NCBI GenBank assembly: GCA_035949055.1
Contig: DASZIO010000053.1
Coordinates: forward strand, 62,001-126,000
Source of the DNA: Bog-756 sp035949055
GTDB taxonomy: Bacteria > Actinomycetota > Acidimicrobiia > Acidimicrobiales > RAAP-2
Reading direction: 5' to 3'
Length of the DNA stretch: 64,000 nt
The number at the start of each line of letters is the position of its first letter. Position 1 is the first letter of the stretch. Of this stretch, positions 26,516-35,164 are shown in pieces. The notes under the pieces are model-generated. The model saw only the letters and a program-made list of their open reading frames with translations, made no database searches and was not told the DNA's origin. A program made the position numbers and the translations under genes.

Positions 26516-27493
26516 ATGGGGCAGGGCCACAAATGGATGACAGTCCGGTCGGTAGCGCTCGCCTGCCTGGCCTTCGGCGCCGCCTGGGCCTTCTCTTTCG
26601 GCCCGTCGGCCGGCGCCTCCCCACCCCGGGGGCACACCACCGGCCAGGCGCAGAGCAACTTCTGGCTGGCCACGCCGTCGGGGTCCGTCTATGCCTTCGG
26701 CGCCCCCGACTACGGGTCGCCGGCCGGCCCGCTCAACCAGCCGATCGTAAGCGTGGTGCCCTCGGCTGATCAGCGGGGCTACTGGATGGTGGCCTCCGAC
26801 GGCGGGGTGTTCACCTACGGGGACACCCGGTTCTACGGGTCGACCGGCGCCATCCGGCTCAACCAGCCCATCGTGGGCATGGCCCCCACCCCCGACGGTG
26901 AGGGCTACTGGCTGGTGGCCTCCGACGGCGGGGTGTTCACCTTCGGGGACGCCGCCTTCTACGGGTCGGGGGCCAACACCCCGGGCGATCCGGTGCAGCA
27001 GCTCATCCCCACCCGCTCGGGGCGCGGCTACTGGATCGTGCAGCAGAGCGGAAGCGAAGTCGCACTGGGCGATGCCGGCGGCAGCGCCCCGACCACCGCG
27101 GTACTCCTCGCCCCCGCCACCCCGGGAGACCGCGCCGTGCTGTACGCCCTCCAGCAACTGGGGAAGCCCTACATCTGGGGTGGCAACGGTCCGCTCGGTT
27201 ACGACTGCTCAGGGCTCGTCCTCGCCTCGTGGAGCCACGCCGACGGCATCACGTTCGCCCGGGTGGCCGATGACCAGTACCACACGGCCGGGGTTTCGGT
27301 GCCGTTGACCGGTCTGCGCGCCGGCGACCTGGTCTTCTGGGGCTACAACCAGACCGACTGGACGACCGTCTACCACACCGCTATGTACATCGGCGGGAAT
27401 CGCGTCGTGGAGGCGACGGGCGACCATGTCCAGCTCAACTCCCTCGACCAGTGGGGAACCGACGATCTCATGCCGAACGGGCGCCGGCCATGA
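26516..27493 (+). CDS. Secreted NlpC/P60 cell-wall hydrolase with surface repeats
   Basis: A 325-residue exported protein. A signal peptide (about 8-34) precedes three to four repeats of the form WxVASDGGVFTFGDAxFYGS (about 48-195), the same repeat seen in the glycosyltransferase fusion at 10217. The C-terminal NlpC/P60 domain (about 200-315) contains the catalytic cysteine in YDCSGL and histidine in YHTAMYIGG. It should cut peptide cross-bridges of peptidoglycan, and the repeats probably bind the cell surface. The domain ends soon after the histidine block, so it is close to minimal length. Confidence 0.93.
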   Translation: MGQGHKWMTVRSVALACLAFGAAWAFSFGPSAGASPPRGHTTGQAQSNFWLATPSGSVYAFGAPDYGSPAGPLNQPIVSVVPSADQRGYWMVASDGGVFTYGDTRFYGSTGAIRLNQPIVGMAPTPDGEGYWLVASDGGVFTFGDAAFYGSGANTPGDPVQQLIPTRSGRGYWIVQQSGSEVALGDAGGSAPTTAVLLAPATPGDRAVLYALQQLGKPYIWGGNGPLGYDCSGLVLASWSHADGITFARVADDQYHTAGVSVPLTGLRAGDLVFWGYNQTDWTTVYHTAMYIGGNRVVEATGDHVQLNSLDQWGTDDLMPNGRRP

Positions 27494-27516
27494 GACAAGC
27501 GTCGTCGTCCGACTGA

Positions 27517-29817
27517 TCAGACGGGAGTCAGGTGGACGCCGGCCAACCAGCCGGTCAGGTCGTCGGTAGGGCACTCGCCGATGGATGAAGGCGGGAGGGG
27601 TCGACCGTAGAGAAATCCCTGGGCAACGTTGCACCCGAGGGAACTCAGCTCGGCCGCCTGGCTCGACCGCTCCACCCCTTCGGCGATGACGGCGAGCCCG
27701 AGGGAGTCCCCCAGAGCCATGATGGCCCGAACGATGGCGCGGTCGTCGGGATCCTGGTCGAGCTGATCGATGAAACTCCGGTCGATCTTGAGGATCTCGA
27801 CAGGCAGGCGCTTCAGATAGCTCAGGGACGAGTAGCCCGTGCCGAAATCGTCGATGGCGATATGCACCCCGAGGTTTCGCAGCTCGCGCATGGCCGCGGC
27901 CGCGGCATCAGGATCATGCAGGATGATCCCTTCGGTGACCTCCAGCCACAGCTGATCGGAGCCGAAGCCCGACTCCTCCAGTGCCTCCGACAGCGAGGGC
28001 TGGAAGAGCGGGTCGGCGAGCTGTTTCGCCGAGACGTTGACCGCAACATTGAGTCGGTGGCCGTCCTGGTGGACGAGCTCGCGCTCCCTGGCCCACTTTG
28101 CCGCTTGGCGGCAGGCCTCGCGAATGACCCAACGACCGATGGGCACGATGAGGCCCGAGTCCTCGGCGGCGGGGATGAAGTCGCCGGGCAGCAACATGCC
28201 GCGAACCGGATGCCTCCATCGAATCAGAGCCTCGAGCCCAACCAGGGTCAACGTATGCAAGTCGACGAAGGGCTGGTAGTGCATCTCGAACTCGAGGCGT
28301 TCCAAAGCGTGATGAAGGTCGTTCGACATCTGCAGACTGTTCACGGTCAACAGCTGATCGCCGGCGCTGTAGACGGCGATGTGCTCCGAGACCCGCTCCT
28401 TGGCCCGGTACATGGCCACGTCCGCCTGCCGAAGGAGTGTCGAGGCATCGGTCGTGCCTGAGCGCGCCAGCGCGATCCCGATGCTGACATCGACGAATTG
28501 CTCACCGTCGGGCCCGACAAGGGGAGGATCCATGGCGGCCTTCAGCCGCCGGGCGATCCGCAGGGCTTCCTCCGAGTTGTCGACCTGGCAAAGCACGGTG
28601 AATTCGTCACCGCCGAAGCGCGCCAGCAGGTCGCCGGTGCGCAATCCGTCCTGGAGCCGCTCCCCCACCCGTTGCAGCAGACGGTCTCCGGCGTCGTGGC
28701 CCAGCCCGTCGTTGATCAGCTTGAACCGGTCGAGATCGAGGAACATGAGGGCGACCGGACGACCACCCCGCGAGAAGTCGAGAAGGGAGCGCTCGAGGCG
28801 GTCCATGAACATCACCCGGTTAGGCAGGCCGGTGAGCTGATCGTGGACCGCCTCATGGGCCAGCTGTTCACGGAGGGCGCGGCGCTCGGTGATGTCCTCG
28901 ACTTGCGCGATCAGGTAGAGCGGCCGCCCGGCCCGGTCGCGAGCACAAGATGCACTTACCGACACCCAGACCTCGCGGCCGCCGGGCGGCCAGTAGCGCT
29001 TCTCCAAGGTGCAGCGATCGACGTCACCCGCCAGCAGCGCGTCGAGATGAGCTTGGGTGGCCTCCCGGTCGTCGGGATGGGTGAGATCGAGCACCCGTCT
29101 GCCCTTCATCTCATCGGGGACCGCCCCGAAGATGGCGGCATAGGAGCGGTTGACCCCGAGAAGGGTTCCGTCGACCGAGCAGAGGGCGATGCCGATCGGC
29201 GCCTCTTCGAACGACGCCATGTAGCGCTCGCGGGACTCCTCCAGGGCCGATTCCGATCGTCGAAGCAGGGTCATGCCCCAGGCCACCGCTTCGCCCACCA
29301 GGACACAGCACGGCACCACGTAGAGGGCCGACGCCAGGCCCAGGGCCGACTGGCGGAAGTCGAGGCCCAACACCGGGACCACGTACGCCACGATGAGCAG
29401 GGGGGTGAAGGCCAAGCCGGTGCCACTGGGCTGGGCCAGGCCGATCCAGACGAAGACGATGAGGAAGGTGATGGCATAGAGGTACGCATTGCCGTTGGCC
29501 ACCCTCAGGTTGAGCCCGATGAAGGCAAACGCCAGGGGAACCAAGCAGAGCAAGGCGCGGCGGGGCCACCGCCCCCAGGGCACGAACCAGATGGCGGTCC
29601 CTCCGACGATGGACACCCCGCCGACGACGACGGTGCTCAGGTGTGAGGTGCCCGGGCCCGCCGGCACCGCGAGCTCGGCGACCATGCCGAGGAACGCCGA
29701 GAACAGCCAGAGGCCGGCGGCGACCGGCCCAGCTGTCGGGTCTCCAATCCCTCCGCCCTGGTGCCGCCACCGAGGTGCCGCCTCATGCCCTTCTATCGGC
29801 GCGTTCCCACCCGGCAT
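27517..29817 (-). CDS. Membrane PAS-GGDEF-EAL cyclic-di-GMP protein
   Basis: A 766-residue protein with about six membrane helices (30-190), a PAS domain (about 200-325, ending in QVEDITERRALR), a GGDEF domain with an intact FGGDEF site, and an EAL domain with LEALIRW, DDFGTGYSS and AEGVE. Both catalytic sites look intact, so it may make or degrade c-di-GMP. It is convergent with the NlpC/P60 gene (24 bases apart). The membrane part is not a recognised MHYT or MASE type to me. Confidence 0.95.
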   Translation of the reverse strand: MPGGNAPIEGHEAAPRWRHQGGGIGDPTAGPVAAGLWLFSAFLGMVAELAVPAGPGTSHLSTVVVGGVSIVGGTAIWFVPWGRWPRRALLCLVPLAFAFIGLNLRVANGNAYLYAITFLIVFVWIGLAQPSGTGLAFTPLLIVAYVVPVLGLDFRQSALGLASALYVVPCCVLVGEAVAWGMTLLRRSESALEESRERYMASFEEAPIGIALCSVDGTLLGVNRSYAAIFGAVPDEMKGRRVLDLTHPDDREATQAHLDALLAGDVDRCTLEKRYWPPGGREVWVSVSASCARDRAGRPLYLIAQVEDITERRALREQLAHEAVHDQLTGLPNRVMFMDRLERSLLDFSRGGRPVALMFLDLDRFKLINDGLGHDAGDRLLQRVGERLQDGLRTGDLLARFGGDEFTVLCQVDNSEEALRIARRLKAAMDPPLVGPDGEQFVDVSIGIALARSGTTDASTLLRQADVAMYRAKERVSEHIAVYSAGDQLLTVNSLQMSNDLHHALERLEFEMHYQPFVDLHTLTLVGLEALIRWRHPVRGMLLPGDFIPAAEDSGLIVPIGRWVIREACRQAAKWARERELVHQDGHRLNVAVNVSAKQLADPLFQPSLSEALEESGFGSDQLWLEVTEGIILHDPDAAAAAMRELRNLGVHIAIDDFGTGYSSLSYLKRLPVEILKIDRSFIDQLDQDPDDRAIVRAIMALGDSLGLAVIAEGVERSSQAAELSSLGCNVAQGFLYGRPLPPSSIGECPTDDLTGWLAGVHLTPV

Positions 29818-29913
29818 TGACGGATCCGACCCGGGGCCGGCACCCGCGGCTCACCGCGGCCGGTTGGGTTCCTCCCCAGCCCAGGCCTACCGGTAGCGAC
29901 CGCGGCGCACCCG

Positions 29914-31455
29914 ATGTGGGACGGTGTCGGGGTGCCCACGGTGCCCCCGACGGCCGAACCCGGCCGGCTCCCCGCCCTCCGCTACCGTTCCGCGGCAGGC
30001 CGTTACGTGATCCTGGCGACCGTGCTCGGATCCGGGATGGCCGCCATCGACGCCACGGTCATCGGCATCGCCCTCCCCACGATCGGCCGGGACTTCCATG
30101 CCTCGGTCGGCACCCTGCAGTGGGTGGTGACCGGCTACACCCTGACCTTGTCCTCCCTGCTTCTGCTGGGTGGTTCGCTCGGCGACCGCTACGGGCGAAA
30201 GCGGATCTTCATGGTGGGGATCGCCTGGTTCACGGTGGCTTCGTTGGCCTGCGCCGTATCGTCCGGGTCGGGCCAGCTGGTGGTGACCCGGATGTTGCAG
30301 GGCGTCGGCGGCGCACTCCTCACGCCCGGGAGCCTGGCCATCATCGAGGGGTCATTCGCGTCAGAGGACCGGAGCGAGGCCATCGGCGCCTGGTCCGGTC
30401 TGGGTGGGGTGGCGACGGCGGCCGGACCGCTGCTCGGCGGCTATCTCATCGCCGCCGCTTCGTGGCGCTGGATCTTCGTGATCAATCTCCCGGTCGGGGT
30501 GGTCGTGCTCATCTTGTCCGCCCGGCACGTGCCTGAGACCCGTGACCCGACGTCGACTGGCCGTATCGACCTCGTCGGCGCCGCTCTGGCCACCGCCGTT
30601 CTGGCCGCGCTGGCGTACGGGCTCATCGAAGGCCCCGCCCGCGGCTGGAGCTCGGCCGCGGTGCTCGGTGCGCTCATTACGGGGGTGGTCGGCGCGGTGG
30701 TGTTCGGGTGGGTGGAACATCGGTCGAGAACACCCATGTTGCCGTTGGGGATCTTCTCCAACCGGCAGTTCACGGTGACCAATGCGGTGACCTTCGTGGT
30801 GTACGCCGGGCTGGGCGGGGTCCTCTTCCTCCTCCCGGCCATGCTGCAGGTGGTCAATGGCTACTCACCCCTGGAGTCGGGGATCGCTCTCTTGCCCCTG
30901 ACGGCGGTGATGCTGGCCTTCTCCGCCCGCTCCGGGCGCCTCGCCGCCTCCATCGGGCCCCGTCTGCAGATGGGGGTCGGCCCGGTCGTCGTGGGCCTCG
31001 GGCTCGCCCTGTTGACGCAGGCGCCCGACCACTCGTACGTGACCGGCGCGCTCCCGGCGCTGATGGTCATGGCCGCCGGGCTGACGACGACGGTGGCGCC
31101 CCTCACCGCCACCGCCCTCAACTCCATGCCCGAGGGCCGGGCCGGGCTGGCTTCGGCGGTGAACAACGATGTGGCGCGCATCGGGAGTCTCATCGCAGTG
31201 GCCGTGCTACCGGCACTGGGCGGGATCACCGGCCTCAGCTACCTCCATCCACAACAGCTTGCCCACGGGTTCCAACGGGCGGTGCTGATCGCCGGCGCCT
31301 GGTGCATCTGCGGGGGCGTGGTGGCCGTGATCGGGATCCGGAACCCGGTGGAAGGGGCTGGTCTCCGGCGTGTCCGTCACGCGACTGCGCTCAGTCACTG
31401 CGCGCTCGAAGCCACCCCACTCCAGGAGACCCGCGAGGCGCCGGCACGCGGGTAG
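29914..31455 (+). CDS. MFS exporter, DHA2 (EmrB/QacA-like, 14-TM) family
   Basis: A 513-residue transporter with the DHA2 signatures: motif D1 (AAIDATVIGIALPTIGRDF), motif A (GGSLGDRYGRKR), motif C-like GPLLGGYLIAAASWRWIFVINLPVG, and about 14 hydrophobic segments. Such proteins expel drugs or metabolites in exchange for protons. The ATG at 29914 starts a 25-residue N-terminus before the first helix; a GTG at 29932 is an alternative. The divergent GGDEF-EAL gene is 96 bases away. The 3' end is convergent with the Coq4-like gene. Confidence 0.94.
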   Translation: MWDGVGVPTVPPTAEPGRLPALRYRSAAGRYVILATVLGSGMAAIDATVIGIALPTIGRDFHASVGTLQWVVTGYTLTLSSLLLLGGSLGDRYGRKRIFMVGIAWFTVASLACAVSSGSGQLVVTRMLQGVGGALLTPGSLAIIEGSFASEDRSEAIGAWSGLGGVATAAGPLLGGYLIAAASWRWIFVINLPVGVVVLILSARHVPETRDPTSTGRIDLVGAALATAVLAALAYGLIEGPARGWSSAAVLGALITGVVGAVVFGWVEHRSRTPMLPLGIFSNRQFTVTNAVTFVVYAGLGGVLFLLPAMLQVVNGYSPLESGIALLPLTAVMLAFSARSGRLAASIGPRLQMGVGPVVVGLGLALLTQAPDHSYVTGALPALMVMAAGLTTTVAPLTATALNSMPEGRAGLASAVNNDVARIGSLIAVAVLPALGGITGLSYLHPQQLAHGFQRAVLIAGAWCICGGVVAVIGIRNPVEGAGLRRVRHATALSHCALEATPLQETREAPARG

Positions 31456-31465
31456 TCGCCGCGCT

Positions 31466-32599
31466 CTACCGGACCACGCTGGCCCCGAAGGCGTCATAGC
31501 GGTGTCCGAGCTTGGCGGCGAGCGCCTGGCCGGCTTCCCACTGGAACCGGCTGATCCCGCCCGGCTCCCAGGGCCCGACCGATCCGTGCTCCACGGCTCC
31601 GGGAGCTTTGTCAACGACACCGAGGCGCTCGCGCACATCTTCCACCGGTAGGTCGGCGACGCCGAACCAGTCGAGACGGAGGAAGTCGATGCTGCCGGTA
31701 CATCGAGCGCCCCGCCGCATGGCATCGGCCAGCCGAGTGGCCACACCGGCTCGGGACAGGTGTCCGGTATCGGACTCGAACAGCCCGGCCCCGGTACGGA
31801 GGTACCCGGTCTCGAACAGCGAGACGACCATGGCCAGCAGGGAGAACGCACGCATGTCGTCATTGGCCCGGGCGATGAAGGCGAACACCTCGAGCTCGCA
31901 TTCGACCGTCGTGCCGTAGTCGGCCAGCACGTGCACCCAGTCGTGCTGAGCCAAAAGGGGCGGAGCCGAGCCGGGCGTGCCCGGGTAGTCGAAGCCCCGG
32001 GCCCGGTAGAAGTCCGCCACGCGCCGTCCCATCCTCCCCGGCGGCAGGTCCTCGAGCTGCTGCCAGCGCCGGGCGAGGGCCGGGTCGTCGACCACCGGGT
32101 CCCAGGCGGTGGCGAGGGGCGACGAGACGTGCAGGGGCGCTTCGTCGCCCTCGGCCCAGCCTGCGGTATACCCGTTGCGGTCGAAGTCGAAGGCCGCCAG
32201 CCCGAGGCTGCCGGCCGCGAACTCCTGGGCGACGGTGAGCATGCCCTCATCGATCCCCAGCTCTCTGGCCAGTCGTTGGGCCCGGTCGACGACGCCGGCC
32301 GGGACAGGTCGGAGCACCAGGAGCAAGAGGATCACGAGCTGGAGGATCCTGGTGCGGAACGCCTCGTCTCGGCGCGCCAGCGCGGACGCGAATTCGACCG
32401 GAGTCATCGGTTCCTCGGTAGCCGCAAACGGGAAGCCGGTCATGGCCGGTACGAGCGCTTCCACCAGGACGCCCTGCAACTGGCTGGGTGGACCGTCGGC
32501 GGCGATGACGCCGAGGATCCCCCGGCTCAACCGCACGACCTCCTCGGCGTCGGGAGGCTCGAGGTTCAGTGTTTCGGCAGTGGGAGGGGGCACCGGCAC
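31466..32599 (-). CDS. Coq4-like protein with HDxxHx11E metal motif
   Basis: A 377-residue protein without an obvious export signal. Residues 219-235 fit HDxxHx11E (His219, Asp220, His223, Glu235), the zinc-binding motif that defines Coq4, a scaffold and decarboxylase/hydroxylase partner in ubiquinone biosynthesis. The N-terminal 120 residues are helical and resemble a TerB-like fold by pattern. It is divergent from the Gfo/Idh gene and convergent with the MFS exporter. Members of this bacterial branch have no assigned role; a quinone or polyprenyl lipid task is an inference from the motif. Confidence 0.8.
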   Translation of the reverse strand: MPVPPPTAETLNLEPPDAEEVVRLSRGILGVIAADGPPSQLQGVLVEALVPAMTGFPFAATEEPMTPVEFASALARRDEAFRTRILQLVILLLLVLRPVPAGVVDRAQRLARELGIDEGMLTVAQEFAAGSLGLAAFDFDRNGYTAGWAEGDEAPLHVSSPLATAWDPVVDDPALARRWQQLEDLPPGRMGRRVADFYRARGFDYPGTPGSAPPLLAQHDWVHVLADYGTTVECELEVFAFIARANDDMRAFSLLAMVVSLFETGYLRTGAGLFESDTGHLSRAGVATRLADAMRRGARCTGSIDFLRLDWFGVADLPVEDVRERLGVVDKAPGAVEHGSVGPWEPGGISRFQWEAGQALAAKLGHRYDAFGASVVR

Positions 32600-32734
32600 T
32601 CGTTCCGACGTTATCCTTCAGCCGCGCCGATCCGGTCATCGATCGGCTCGAACTCGAAGAAGAGGCCGAGCGCCGGACCAACTCGGCCAACGGCTGCGTC
32701 GGTAGCAGGGAGGGGCGACAGGAGGTCGGTCGGC

Positions 32735-33724
32735 ATGGCGACCACGCCAGTCAGATTCGGAGTGCTCGGCGCAGCTCGGATCGCACCCGCGGCCTTGGTG
32801 CGTCCAGCCCGCACCAACCCCGAGGTGACCCTCGAGGCGGTGGCGGCACGCGACCCGGCCCGGGGCCAGGCCTTCGCCCGCCGTCACCAGGTCCGGCGGG
32901 TCCTCGAGACCTACGAGGCCGTAGTGTCCGACCCTGAGGTGGACGCGGTCTACGTTCCGCTTCCCAACAGCCTCCACGCCGAATGGACCCTGGCTGCCCT
33001 GGAGGCCGGCAAGCACGTCCTGTGCGAGAAACCCTTCACCTCCAACGCCGGGCAGGCTCGGGCGGTGGCGGCCGCCGCGCCGGGTTCCGGGCTGGTGGTC
33101 ATGGAGGCCTTCCACTACCGGCACCATCCTCTGGCCCACCGCATGCACGAAATCGTGGACCGAGGCGAGCTCGGCCGGTTGCGGCACATCGAGACCTGGC
33201 TCTGCGCCCCGATCCTCAACAAATCGGACATCCGCTACCAGTACGGTCTGTCCGGCGGGGCCATGATGGACATGGGCTCCTATGTCGTGCACATGGCCCG
33301 CATGCTCGGAGGCGAAGAGCCCACGGTGGTCTCAGCCCAGGCCAAGCTCCAGAGTCCCGACGTCGACCGGGCCATGAGCGCATGTCTGCAATTCCCGGCT
33401 GGGCACACCGCTTCGGTCCACTGTTCGATGTGGTCCTCGTCGGTTCTGCACCTGGCGGCGCGGGTGGTCGGCGAGCAGGGGGAGATGCGGGTCTTCAACC
33501 CCATCTCCCCTCAGTACGCCAGCTGGCTCAGGGTGCGGTCCAGCGGCACCCGGAGGACCGAGATCCCGTCGCGGCGGCCGACCTACTCCTTCCAGCTGGA
33601 TGCGTTCTGCGAGGCAGTGCTGCGGGATGGGCCGGTTCTCACCGGCCGGGAGGACGCCGTGGCCAACATGGAGGTGATCGACGCCGTGTACCGTGCTGCG
33701 AACATGGCCCCGCGCGCCACCTGA
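32735..33724 (+). CDS. Gfo/Idh/MocA-family oxidoreductase
   Basis: A 329-residue NAD(P)-dependent oxidoreductase. The N-terminal Rossmann motif GVLGAARIAP, the family motif CEKPFTSN (EKP) and the C-terminal beta-sheet domain are complete. These enzymes oxidise or reduce sugars, inositols and glucosides. ATG 32735 has GGAGG at 32721-32725; the long in-frame extension to 31760 overlaps the divergent gene and is rejected. The next gene on the strand (PLP lyase) starts 25 bases downstream, so they are likely in one operon with the FGGY kinase. Confidence 0.94.
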   Translation: MATTPVRFGVLGAARIAPAALVRPARTNPEVTLEAVAARDPARGQAFARRHQVRRVLETYEAVVSDPEVDAVYVPLPNSLHAEWTLAALEAGKHVLCEKPFTSNAGQARAVAAAAPGSGLVVMEAFHYRHHPLAHRMHEIVDRGELGRLRHIETWLCAPILNKSDIRYQYGLSGGAMMDMGSYVVHMARMLGGEEPTVVSAQAKLQSPDVDRAMSACLQFPAGHTASVHCSMWSSSVLHLAARVVGEQGEMRVFNPISPQYASWLRVRSSGTRRTEIPSRRPTYSFQLDAFCEAVLRDGPVLTGREDAVANMEVIDAVYRAANMAPRAT

Positions 33725-33749
33725 CCCCGCCCCGACAAGGAGTCGCTCC

Positions 33750-35141
33750 ATGAGCTCATTTCCCTACGAAGACCGGTTCGACGTGCACCGCCGGCTCCCA
33801 GAGTCTGGGACCCCCCGTTCTGAGATCCTGGCCGCGCTGAAGACCATGGCCACCGAGGAGGACGCCACCTGGGAGTCCGGCAAGTGCTCGGGCACCATGT
33901 ACTGCGGTGACCACGACCACTACCGCTTCATGAACGAGGCGTTCGGCCTCTTCGCCCACGTCAATGTGCTGCAGCGGGACATGTGCCCGAGCGCCACCAA
34001 ATTCGAGGCCGAGATCATTGCCATGACCCTCGACCTCCTCCGGGCCGATGCCGTGACCGACGGGGACCCGGTGGGCCTGGTGGCTACGGGCGGGACGGGC
34101 AGCATCTGCCACGCCATGCTGGCCTACCGCGAGCATGGGGCGAAGACCCGGGGAATCGACCGGCCGAACGTGATCAAGCCGGAGACGGGCCACCCCGCCT
34201 TCGACAAGGCATGTCACCTGTTCGGCATCGACTTGCGCGTCGCGCCGGTCGACCCGGCCAGCACCCTGGTCGACGTGGACTGGGTGGACCGACACATCGA
34301 CGACAGCACCGTGGCGATCATCGGCTCGGCCTGCAACTACGGCTACGGCACCATCGACCCGATAGAGGCCCTCTCCGAACTGGCGTTGCGGCGCGGCGTC
34401 GGACTGCATGTGGACAGCTGTCTCGGGGGCTTCATCCTCCCCTTCGGCCAGGAGCTCGGCTATGACATCCCGGTGTTCGACTATCGGCTCCCGGGGGTCA
34501 CCTCGATGTCGGCTGACACCCACAAGTACGGCTATGCCTTCAAGGGGACCTCGGTCCTGACGTTCCGCGACAAGGCACTCCGCAACGATCAGTACTTCTT
34601 CCGCACCGACTGGAGCGGCGGCAAGTACTGCTCACCGGGCATGGAGGGGTCGCGCTCGGGTGGCCTCATCGCGGCCACCTGGGCGGCCATGGTCCAGCTG
34701 GGCCGGGAAGGGTATCGCCGGTACGCCGAGGACATCTTCACCACATCGGCGGCCATGCAAGCAGCAGTCCGCTCCCATCCCGAGCTGTCGATCCTCGGTG
34801 ACCCCACCTTCCTCTTCAGCTTCACGTCGGACCAGTTCGACATCTACCACGTGAACGACTTCATGCGGGACCGGGGCTGGCGGTTCAACGGGCAGCAGTA
34901 CCCGAACGCCCTCCACATGGCGGTGACGCGGCCCCAGACCCAGGCGGGCGTGGCTGACGTGTTCGCGGCCGATCTCCGCGACGCCGTGGCCTACGCCGCC
35001 GCCCACGCCGACGAGCCCGCCAAGACCGGCGCCATCTACGGCGGCGTCGCCGGTGGGATGACCGACGAGGCGGAGGAGTTCATCAAGGCGGTGATGGCGG
35101 ACATGATGGACGGCCAGCAGGCCGTTCCCGCGGACAGCTGA
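33750..35141 (+). CDS. PLP-dependent group II decarboxylase / sphingosine-phosphate-lyase-like protein
   Basis: A 463-residue fold-type I PLP enzyme. The pyridoxal phosphate lysine lies in SADTHKYGYAFKG, with GGTGSICHAM for phosphate contacts and HVDSCLGGF for the ring aspartate. The overall form matches sphinganine-1-phosphate aldolases and related lyases, which split a 2-amino alcohol phosphate into an aldehyde and phosphoethanolamine. AAGGAG precedes the ATG. It stands between a Gfo/Idh dehydrogenase and an FGGY kinase, so an aldolase-like role on a phosphorylated amino-polyol is a reasonable alternative to sphingolipid breakdown. Confidence 0.93.
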   Translation: MSSFPYEDRFDVHRRLPESGTPRSEILAALKTMATEEDATWESGKCSGTMYCGDHDHYRFMNEAFGLFAHVNVLQRDMCPSATKFEAEIIAMTLDLLRADAVTDGDPVGLVATGGTGSICHAMLAYREHGAKTRGIDRPNVIKPETGHPAFDKACHLFGIDLRVAPVDPASTLVDVDWVDRHIDDSTVAIIGSACNYGYGTIDPIEALSELALRRGVGLHVDSCLGGFILPFGQELGYDIPVFDYRLPGVTSMSADTHKYGYAFKGTSVLTFRDKALRNDQYFFRTDWSGGKYCSPGMEGSRSGGLIAATWAAMVQLGREGYRRYAEDIFTTSAAMQAAVRSHPELSILGDPTFLFSFTSDQFDIYHVNDFMRDRGWRFNGQQYPNALHMAVTRPQTQAGVADVFAADLRDAVAYAAAHADEPAKTGAIYGGVAGGMTDEAEEFIKAVMADMMDGQQAVPADS

Positions 35142-35164
35142 CGCCCCCGGCGCGCAGCCCGGAT

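Noticed and set aside
24890..27157. 755-codon open frame on the minus strand opposite the monooxygenase and NlpC/P60 genes
   Set aside because: It is a GC-rich shadow frame: no domain, low-complexity Arg/Gly/Pro-rich sequence, and the plus-strand genes have clear motifs.
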